Part shown: in pieces, positions 1 to 5,291 of the stretch
Position numbering within the stretch: the first letter of the stretch is position 1
Layout: every line of letters begins with the position of its first letter
NCBI GenBank assembly: GCA_903861055.1
Contig: CAIOSU010000180.1
Span: forward strand, 1-5,291
Length of the DNA: 5,291 bases
Source: an uncultured bacterium
GTDB taxonomy: Bacteria; Bacteroidota; Bacteroidia; Chitinophagales; CAIOSU01
Direction of reading: 5' to 3'
Notes under the pieces: model-generated
Told to the model about the DNA's origin: nothing
Databases searched by the model: none
The model's input: the letters and a program-made list of their open reading frames with translations, nothing else
Translations under genes and position numbers: made by a program

Positions 1-2
1 AA

Positions 3-2372
3 CTGGAAAAGAAGATATACCAAGCCGAAAAGGACGCAGCCATACAATTGAGCCAAAAGGAGCAGTTTTATAAGTCGATTGAGCAGAATATAAACGACGT
101 AAAGGACCGCGAAAACAGCTTGGGTATATTGAAGCAAGACTTAGAGACCCTTCAAAAAGAACGCACCGAGCAACAACTGTTACTGGAGGCTTTGGTTAAA
201 GAGGAAGAAGGCATTCAACGAGAGTTGATAGACAATACCCAAGCGCTTGAAAAAACCCGCCAACTGGCAGCCAAAGAGCAACGACTGCTAGATAGCAAGC
301 AGAACGAATACAACCTGAACAAAAGCCTGATTGAAAATTTGGAAGGCTTTCCGGATAGTATCAAATTCCTCAAAAAGCAAAACCACAAACTGGCCACTGC
401 GCCCGTTTTGTCAGATATAATCTATTGCAAAGAAGACTACAGGGTAACCATTGAAAGCTATTTAGAGCCTTTCTTGAACTATTTGGTGGCTGAAGATGCC
501 GAAAGCGCACAAGACGCCATCGGGCTGCTGAACCAGGCCAGCAAAGGGCGCATCAACTGCTTTTTGCTATCTGATTTTGCCAGTTACCAGCCCGATTCGC
601 CGCTGATGTTGCCGAATGCTATACCCGCCACGGAGGTGATTGAAGCCGACCCGCAATACCGCAAGCTGGCGGCCTTTTTGTTGGAGCACGTGTACATTGT
701 AAACGAGAACGACATACCTGAGCTGCGCACCAACGCGACAGCACAAAACAAGGCCATCTTCCTATCGCAAAACGGCAAGATAATACGCACACCGCATAGT
801 GTTTCGGGTGGTTCAGTGGGCTTGTTTGAAGGCATGAGAATAGGCCGAAGCAAGACACTGGAAAAGTTGAAAGTGGAGATTGAAGAGCTACAAGAAAAGC
901 GCCGCAACACCGACCGCAACCTCAAACAACTGGAGCAAACGATACAAAAGCTAAAGGGAGCCACTAAACAGCCTGCCATACAAGCCGCCAGGCAAGCGGT
1001 TAACCAGGCCGATAACAAGTTGGCCAGTATGCAAACCCGCATTGAGAACTATCAAACGTTTCTGGACGAGTTCCATAAAAAGAATACCAGCATACAGGAG
1101 AAGATTGATGGCATTGAAGCTTTGCTTACCAGCCACCTGCAACTGGCGGAGAACCTAAAGGGCGAAAAAGCGACCATTGACCAACAATATGCCGCGCTGC
1201 AAGAGCGGTTTGGGCAAACATCGCAAACTGCTGCCGATGCCTCGGCCAAGTTCAATGAGCAGAACATCAAATTCCATCAACAAAACAACTTGCTTGCCCA
1301 GCTTAGTCAAGAGGAAACTTTTACGCAAAACCGCCTGAAGGAAATTCAGCAGCGCGAATTGCAGAACAAAGAGGAATACAAAATTGCCACCGAAAAGATT
1401 GCTACCCTTGACGCAACCGCAGCCAAACTAGAAACAGAGCTAAGCGAGCTGTATAACCAGCGCAGCACCAGCCACACCGGATTGACGGAATTTGAAGCGA
1501 ACTTCTTCAAAGCCCGCGAGGAGATACAAAGCATTGAAGAGCGCATACGCAACTGGCACAAGCAGCAAACCGAAATACTGGGCCGCTTGGACCAAACCAA
1601 AGACAAAACCAATGAGCTTAAACTGGAACTAAATGGCTTGAAAGAGCGCCTATCGGTAGAGTTTAACTTGGATATAAACGACCTGCTGGATGAGCAGCCT
1701 AGCGAAGAACGCACCCTACACGAAGTGCAAGAAGAAGTGGCACGCATGCGCCACCGCATTGAAACCTTTGGCGAGATAAACCCAATGGCAGTGGAGGCTT
1801 TCGACGAAATGCAACAGCGCCACGTTTTTATCACAGCACAACGTGAAGATTTGGTAAAGGCCAAAGAATCATTGATGGCAACGATGGACGAGATTGAGAC
1901 CTTGGCAAAAGGTAAGTTTATGGATGCTTTTACCTCGGTGCGCAATAACTTCCAGATGGTATTCCGCAGCTTGTTTACCGAAGACGACACCTGCGACCTT
2001 ACCCTCACCCAGCCCGACAATCCGCTGGAATCGCCGATAGAGATTATAGCCCGCCCCAAAGGAAAGCGCCCATTGGTAATAGACCAATTGAGCGGCGGCG
2101 AGAAAACCCTCACCGCACTGGCCATCCTGTTTGCCCTATACCTACTAAAGCCTGCCCCCTTCTGCGTGCTCGATGAGGTAGATGCGCCGCTAGATGATAC
2201 CAACATCGGGAAGTTCAATGGCGCCATCAGGCAGTTCAGCCAAGAGTCGCAGTTTATTATGGTTACCCACAATAAGGCCACCATGGCATCCGTGGACGTT
2301 ATCTATGGCGTTACCATGCAAGAGCCTGGCGTGAGTAAAGTGGTACCCGTAGATTTTAGGAGTCTTAACTAA
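3..2372 (+). CDS. smc: Chromosome segregation protein SMC, C-terminal part (5' end cut by the window)
   Basis: SMC is a cytoplasmic ATPase that dimerises through its hinge and, with kleisin ScpA and ScpB, loads on and organises the chromosome for segregation. About 789 residues are visible; the frame is open to the left edge, so the TTG at 48 is not the start. Bacterial SMCs are near 1,180 residues, so roughly 390 (N-terminal head with Walker A and the first coiled-coil arm) lie outside. In order: end of the first arm (3-320), globular hinge (about 324-845, from ENLEGFPDSIKFLKK to VSGGSVGLFEGMRIGR), long Gln/Glu/Lys-rich second arm (about 850-1760), a head-proximal GEINPMA segment (1770-1790), then the C-terminal ATPase head. 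The head shows the ABC signature LSGGEKT (from 2088), Walker B FCVLDE (2160-2177), D-loop DAPLDD (2181-2198) and the switch His of THNK (2268-2270). No frameshift or missing catalytic residue is seen. Related RecN and SbcC differ in hinge and head motifs, so SMC is secure. Confidence 0.97.
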   Translation: MEKKIYQAEKDAAIQLSQKEQFYKSIEQNINDVKDRENSLGILKQDLETLQKERTEQQLLLEALVKEEEGIQRELIDNTQALEKTRQLAAKEQRLLDSKQNEYNLNKSLIENLEGFPDSIKFLKKQNHKLATAPVLSDIIYCKEDYRVTIESYLEPFLNYLVAEDAESAQDAIGLLNQASKGRINCFLLSDFASYQPDSPLMLPNAIPATEVIEADPQYRKLAAFLLEHVYIVNENDIPELRTNATAQNKAIFLSQNGKIIRTPHSVSGGSVGLFEGMRIGRSKTLEKLKVEIEELQEKRRNTDRNLKQLEQTIQKLKGATKQPAIQAARQAVNQADNKLASMQTRIENYQTFLDEFHKKNTSIQEKIDGIEALLTSHLQLAENLKGEKATIDQQYAALQERFGQTSQTAADASAKFNEQNIKFHQQNNLLAQLSQEETFTQNRLKEIQQRELQNKEEYKIATEKIATLDATAAKLETELSELYNQRSTSHTGLTEFEANFFKAREEIQSIEERIRNWHKQQTEILGRLDQTKDKTNELKLELNGLKERLSVEFNLDINDLLDEQPSEERTLHEVQEEVARMRHRIETFGEINPMAVEAFDEMQQRHVFITAQREDLVKAKESLMATMDEIETLAKGKFMDAFTSVRNNFQMVFRSLFTEDDTCDLTLTQPDNPLESPIEIIARPKGKRPLVIDQLSGGEKTLTALAILFALYLLKPAPFCVLDEVDAPLDDTNIGKFNGAIRQFSQESQFIMVTHNKATMASVDVIYGVTMQEPGVSKVVPVDFRSLN

Positions 2373-2408
2373 TGGTCATTGGTTATTGGTTAATAAGTTA
2401 ACACTTAT
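2365..2408. repeat. Heptanucleotide repeat and AT-rich hairpins at the smc stop
   Basis: Three tandem 7-base units start at the last base of the region's first stem: TGGTCAT (2373-2379), TGGTTAT (2380-2386) and TGGTTAA (2387-2393). TTAACTAAT (2365-2373, containing the smc stop) can pair with ATTGGTTAA (2385-2393) as a nine-pair stem with one G-U pair and an 11-base loop. A second stem, ATAAGT/ACTTAT (2393-2408), has a four-base loop. Both stems are AT-rich and lack a following T-run, so an intrinsic terminator is doubtful. I see nothing else firm in the rest of the 175-base gap up to 2547; it has no good promoter match. Confidence 0.4.
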
Positions 2409-2547
2409 ATCCCGACTCTCAATTGCTTTCTGCCAGTCAAATCTTAACGCCCTTCCATTATTATTTACCCAAAAATTCCGTCTATGGAACAAACTGGTAT
2501 TTTTTTGGTTTGTTTGGAAGTAAGCTTTTATAAAATACAATTTTAAA

Positions 2548-3528
2548 ATGAGTAGCGGAACCACCACCATCACCGATACCAACCTTAAAACCTTTGCCAA
2601 CGATGTAAAAAGCGGTTTGGAAGGAACCCCAAAAACCCTTTCATCCAAATACTTTTATAATGATAAGGGCGATAAGTTGTTCCAACTCATCATGAAATTG
2701 CCAGAGTACTACCCTACCCGCAGCGAGTATGAAATATTAAGTACCCGAAAGCAGGAAATGCTGAAACTGTTCCACGGAGGTGGAGATGCTTTTCAGTTAA
2801 TCGAGTTTGGGGCCGGTGATGGGACTAAAACCAAAGTACTTTTGAAACATTTGGTGGAGCAGCAGGTTGAATTTATCTATTTGCCTATCGACATTTCCGC
2901 AAATGTGCTTAGGCAACTTAAAGACAGCCTAGCCATAGAGATACCACAATGCGAAGTTATAACCATGCCGTATGAATACTTTGATGCCCTAGAACGTATC
3001 AATGCAGAGAGTAAACAACGCAAGGTTATCCTTTTCTTAGGTTCTAACATTGGCAATTTCACGGGCGAGCGGGCACACCAGTTTCTGCAAAGCCTTGCCC
3101 ACCGCATGAACCCCAATGACCTGTTAATGTTAGGCATGGACCTAATGAAGGATCCCAAAACCATACTAGCTGCCTATAACGATTCACAAGGCATTACCCG
3201 AGAGTTTAACCTAAACCTGCTGGACCGTATAAACGAAGAATTGGGTGGCAACTTCAATAGGCAAAACTTCACCCATTACCCTACTTACAACCCTATAACT
3301 GGCGAAACCAAAAGTTATATTGTAAGCACTCGCAAGCAACAGGTGCATATTACAGCCCTTGACCAAACCTATGAACTCAATGCCTGGGAGGCTATACAAA
3401 CCGAGCTTTCGCAAAAGTACGACCTACCTACTATTGATAAACTTGCCGAAGGAGCCGGTCTGCACATTAAATCGATGTTATTCGACTGCAAGCATTGGTT
3501 TGTAGATGTGGTGTTAGAGAAAAAATAA
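2548..3528 (+). CDS. egtD: L-histidine N(alpha)-methyltransferase, EgtD family
   Basis: EgtD is a cytoplasmic SAM-dependent enzyme that trimethylates the alpha-amino group of histidine to hercynine, the first step of ergothioneine synthesis. The 326-residue product matches the family's length (mycobacterial EgtD is about 321). Visible: the family N-terminal signature KYFYNDKGDKLF then LPEYYPTRSE (residues 34-60); SAM-binding loop EFGAGDGTKT (86-95); PIDIS with Asp114 (113-117); LGSNIGNF (164-171); and a C-terminal TELSQKY (285-291). From a remembered alignment with M. smegmatis EgtD (constant offset of 4), the histidine-binding residues Asn166, Tyr206, Glu282 and Ser284 correspond to Asn170, Tyr210, Glu286 and Ser288, all kept; the Met252 position is Ser256. 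The ATG at 2548 has no Shine-Dalgarno but an A/T-rich leader, usual in Bacteroidota. It lies 175 bases after smc and 81 before the SDR gene. No egtB is in view, so ergothioneine synthesis is inferred, not shown. A related amino-acid N-methyltransferase with another substrate is the main alternative. Confidence 0.88.
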   Translation: MSSGTTTITDTNLKTFANDVKSGLEGTPKTLSSKYFYNDKGDKLFQLIMKLPEYYPTRSEYEILSTRKQEMLKLFHGGGDAFQLIEFGAGDGTKTKVLLKHLVEQQVEFIYLPIDISANVLRQLKDSLAIEIPQCEVITMPYEYFDALERINAESKQRKVILFLGSNIGNFTGERAHQFLQSLAHRMNPNDLLMLGMDLMKDPKTILAAYNDSQGITREFNLNLLDRINEELGGNFNRQNFTHYPTYNPITGETKSYIVSTRKQQVHITALDQTYELNAWEAIQTELSQKYDLPTIDKLAEGAGLHIKSMLFDCKHWFVDVVLEKK

Positions 3529-3555
3529 GCTCCCTACTATTAGATTCAATCTGCT

Positions 3556-3587
3556 TTTGCCAAGCCACAAATGATACCGTAATTTGG
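3556..3587 (+). promoter_or_regulatory. Candidate Bacteroidota-type sigma-A promoter for the SDR-terC pair
   Basis: TTTG at 3556-3559 is followed, after 20 bases, by TAATTTGG at 3580-3587, which matches five of the six fixed positions of the Bacteroidota -7 element TAnnTTTG. The -33 TTTG and the spacing fit the known form for the phylum. Transcription would start near 3594, giving a leader of about 15 bases before the ATG at 3610. The match is by eye, and such short motifs occur by chance, but it sits in the right place in an 81-base gap. Confidence 0.4.
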
Positions 3588-3609
3588 AGTCGAATAACAA
3601 GAAAACCCC

Positions 3610-4416
3610 ATGAACCAAGCAACAAATGGCAAAGTGGCTTTAATTACCGGCGCCGCCCATGGACAAGGACGGGCCACCGCCATTGCCCTAGCGCACGAAG
3701 GATACCATATTGCGGCCCTCGATATTGGCCACAACGTGGGCTACCCAACCTATAGCATGGGCAACAACGATGACCTGATGAGTTTGGGCAAAGCATGCGA
3801 AGGCCTTGGGGTAAAATATATAGCCTTGCTGGCTGATGTAAGCAAAGCTGATGAAGTAGAAGCCGCCGTTGAAAAAACAATTAGCACCCTTGGCCGAGTT
3901 GATGTATTGTTCAATAATGCAGGGATATGTGCCTATGGCTTGGCCCACGAACTTACCGAATCCGAATTTGACCGTATGATGGATGTAAACCTCAAAGGCA
4001 GTTGGTTGATGGCAAAATATGTAATACCGCACCTCATTGCGCAAAAAAGCGGCGTGATCATCAACAACTCATCGGTAGGTGGGCTGCGGGGCATGAACCG
4101 CCTGAGCCACTATGCCGCAAGCAAATGGGCATTGACTGGCATGACCAAAAGCTGGGCCCTAGAACTGGCGCCGCACAATGTACGCGTTATCAGTATACAC
4201 CCAACGGGCGTAAATACCCCTATGAACGATGGACTTGCCGAAATGGAAGGCAAAACCCCGCAAGAGATTGCCGAAGCCAGTGCTGGAAATTTATTACCTG
4301 TGCCTTGGATAGAACCTGAAGATGTTGCGCAAGCAGTTGTATATTTGTCGTCAGAAAAAGCAAGGTATATAACTGGTAGCCAATTTGTTTTGGATGCAGG
4401 CTTATTAACCCGATAA
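3610..4416 (+). CDS. Short-chain dehydrogenase/reductase of the mycofactocin-associated/carveol dehydrogenase type
   Basis: An NAD(P)-dependent oxidoreductase, probably cytoplasmic, acting on an unknown alcohol or ketone. The 268 residues form one classical SDR Rossmann domain. Visible: dinucleotide-binding TGAAHGQG (13-20); Asp38 at the end of beta-2, which usually favours NAD over NADP; NNAG (102-105); structural Asn127; and catalytic Ser155, Tyr168 and Lys172 in the YAASK motif. Between Asp38 and the ADV motif (75-77) there are about 38 residues where FabG-like SDRs have roughly 27. This extra piece (GYPTYSMGNNDDL) matches the insertion typical of the group annotated as mycofactocin-dependent or carveol dehydrogenases, as do GAAHGQGR, HPTGVNTPM (197-205) and LPVPWIEPEDV (229-239). 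In characterised relatives the insertion covers a tightly held NAD. The ATG at 3610 directly precedes the conserved fold and has no Shine-Dalgarno. terC follows after 14 bases, so the two are likely one transcript. Substrate cannot be told; ordinary SDR dehydrogenase is the fallback. Confidence 0.9.
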   Translation: MNQATNGKVALITGAAHGQGRATAIALAHEGYHIAALDIGHNVGYPTYSMGNNDDLMSLGKACEGLGVKYIALLADVSKADEVEAAVEKTISTLGRVDVLFNNAGICAYGLAHELTESEFDRMMDVNLKGSWLMAKYVIPHLIAQKSGVIINNSSVGGLRGMNRLSHYAASKWALTGMTKSWALELAPHNVRVISIHPTGVNTPMNDGLAEMEGKTPQEIAEASAGNLLPVPWIEPEDVAQAVVYLSSEKARYITGSQFVLDAGLLTR

Positions 4417-4430
4417 ACTAAAAAACCACC

Positions 4431-5225
4431 ATGGACAGCTTGTTATTAGCCATCAATTTCGACCTTTCAGTGTTTTTAACCGCAGAGGCATGGATAGCCT
4501 TGGCAACCCTTACCTTACTTGAGATAGTATTGGGCGTTGATAATATTATTTTCATCTCCATCTTATCTAACAAACTGCCACACGAAGAAGGCGAAAAAGC
4601 AAGAAAAATAGGCTTAATACTGGCCTTGGTGTTTCGTATCGCTTTGTTATTGGGTATTAGTTTCATCATTAATTATTTTTCAAGCGATTTATTCTCGTTG
4701 TTTGGCATAGGCTTTAGCGGAAGGGATTTGATTATGATGGCCGGCGGATTGTTTTTGCTAGCCAAAAGTGTTACCGAAATCCATCACAAAATGGAAGGCC
4801 CAGAAATGGACCAAGAGGCTAAACCCAAGAAAATGTCTATGACGACTGTAATACTGCAAGTAATACTCATGGACATTATCTTTTCTTTTGACTCGATATT
4901 AACTGCAGTAGGCTTGTCATCAAGCGCTTGGATAATGATTATTGCAGTAGTTATTTCATTGGGTGTAATGTTGGCATTTGCTGGCAAAATTGCCGGTTTT
5001 ATCAAAAAGCATCCAACCGTTGAAATACTGGCACTATCCTTCCTAATCCTTATTGGCTTTATGTTGGTGGTTGAGGGCTTAGATGTACATGTACCTAAAG
5101 GCTATATCTACTTTGCCCTGTTCTTCTCATTGTTAATTGAGTTGCTAAACATGCGTATGCGTAAAAAGACTTCTAAACCTGTTGAACTTAACACCGGCTC
5201 GACAATTGCAACCAGATCTACCTGA
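4431..5225 (+). CDS. TerC-family integral membrane protein (probable metal exporter)
   Basis: An inner-membrane protein of the TerC family, 264 residues with about seven predicted helices (roughly 19-45, 60-82, 98-113, 138-160, 167-190, 198-217 and 223-240). The two family signatures lie in membrane segments: LEIVLGVDNIIF (30-41, with acidic Glu31 and Asp37 and Asn38) and MDIIFSFDSI (147-156, with Asp148 and Asp154). These acidic residues are the likely metal site. Characterised relatives (E. coli Alx, B. subtilis MeeF and MeeY) export Mn or deliver it to secreted enzymes; the name's link to tellurite resistance is historical, and no other ter gene is here. The start follows the SDR stop by 14 bases, with an A-rich stretch and no Shine-Dalgarno. 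The normal family end seems to be near NMRMRKKTSKPVEL (240-253). The last 11 residues, from Asn254, are low-complexity and overlap the kinase-like frame that begins near 5191, so the true C terminus may have been replaced. Confidence 0.92.
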   Translation: MDSLLLAINFDLSVFLTAEAWIALATLTLLEIVLGVDNIIFISILSNKLPHEEGEKARKIGLILALVFRIALLLGISFIINYFSSDLFSLFGIGFSGRDLIMMAGGLFLLAKSVTEIHHKMEGPEMDQEAKPKKMSMTTVILQVILMDIIFSFDSILTAVGLSSSAWIMIIAVVISLGVMLAFAGKIAGFIKKHPTVEILALSFLILIGFMLVVEGLDVHVPKGYIYFALFFSLLIELLNMRMRKKTSKPVELNTGSTIATRST

Positions 5226-5291
5226 AAGTGTGGAAGTTTTGTTAACGGTTGCACTTGCCAAAAAACCAGAAGATCGTTATTCATCTGCAAG
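5191..5291 (+). pseudogene. Fragment resembling the C-lobe end of a Ser/Thr protein kinase (out of frame with terC, cut by the window)
   Basis: A frame different from terC is open from 5149 (after a TAA at 5146-5148) to the right edge. From about 5191 its 33 residues read like the last helices of a bacterial Hanks-type kinase: QLQPDLPESVEVLL followed, two residues on, by ALAKKPEDRYSSA. This resembles the usual pattern L-x-P-D-L-P ... L-x-x-x-L-A-K-x-P-x-x-R-Y/F-x-S-A that precedes the end of the catalytic domain; the Arg codon at 5275-5277 would be the conserved subdomain XI arginine. No start, ATP-binding lobe or catalytic loop lies upstream; that space is terC. It is therefore either a gene remnant fused to terC by recombination, or a misjoined contig end. 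The call rests on family pattern recognition over a short stretch; chance similarity is possible. Confidence 0.5.

Noticed and set aside
584..1042. Minus-strand frame of about 152 residues opposite the SMC hinge
   Set aside because: Its composition mirrors the coding strand, and the hinge is clearly encoded on the plus strand.
1346..2284. Long Ser/Arg-rich reading frame on the minus strand (about 312 residues)
   Set aside because: It lies wholly antisense to the conserved SMC arm and head, has shadow-like Ser/Arg/Leu composition and shows no recognisable domain.
2365..2408. Intrinsic terminator for smc
   Set aside because: The stems are AT-rich and weak, and no T-run follows; kept only as a repeat/hairpin note.
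2498..2536. Promoter for egtD (TATTTTTT at 2498 or TATAAAAT at 2529)
   Set aside because: Neither has both a good -7 match to TAnnTTTG and a TTTG at the right distance upstream.
2376..2648. Minus-strand frame of 90 residues covering the smc-egtD gap
   Set aside because: It overlaps the conserved egtD start, has no recognised motif or ribosome-site context, and matches no family I know.
4431..5225. Tellurite resistance gene
   Set aside because: The family name suggests it, but none of the other ter genes is present and characterised members of this group handle manganese.
5226..5256. Terminator hairpin after terC (AAGTG at 5226-5230 with CACTT at 5252-5256)
   Set aside because: Only five pairs with a loop of about 21 bases and no T-run; the stretch is better explained as coding for the kinase-like fragment.

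Overview
The window looks like a piece of a Bacteroidota chromosome. The SMC and TerC proteins read like those of that phylum. The starts lack Shine-Dalgarno sequences and are preceded by A-rich stretches, and one gap holds a good match to the Bacteroidota promoter form (TTTG, about 20 bases, TAnnTTTG). Genus cannot be told from the sequence. All four clear genes lie on the + strand.

Layout: (1) From the left edge to 2372 is the C-terminal two thirds of the chromosome-segregation ATPase SMC (coiled coil, hinge, coiled coil, C-terminal ATPase head); the N-terminal head with Walker A is outside the window. (2) A 175-base gap follows, with a small heptanucleotide repeat and AT-rich hairpins right at the smc stop. 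(3) 2548-3528 encodes an EgtD-type L-histidine N-alpha-trimethyltransferase, the enzyme that makes hercynine for ergothioneine. No egtB partner is visible. (4) After an 81-base gap with a plausible promoter comes a short-chain dehydrogenase/reductase (3610-4416), whose insertion after the second beta strand and C-terminal motifs resemble the mycofactocin-associated/carveol dehydrogenase group. (5) Only 14 bases later is a seven-helix TerC-family membrane protein (4431-5225), probably co-transcribed with it and probably a metal (Mn) exporter. (6) The last ~100 bases read, in a different frame overlapping the terC end, like the end of the C-lobe of a bacterial Ser/Thr protein kinase. This fragment has no start and no upstream kinase sequence, which suggests a recombination junction or an assembly chimera at the right edge.

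The genes do not form one obvious pathway: smc is housekeeping, egtD stands alone, and the SDR-terC pair is likely one transcript. The points most worth following up are the out-of-frame kinase fragment, the mycofactocin-type SDR in a phylum not known for mycofactocin, and the egtD gene without egtB, which has a substitution at a specificity-related position. No RNA gene, CRISPR array, insertion sequence or new defence-like system was seen.
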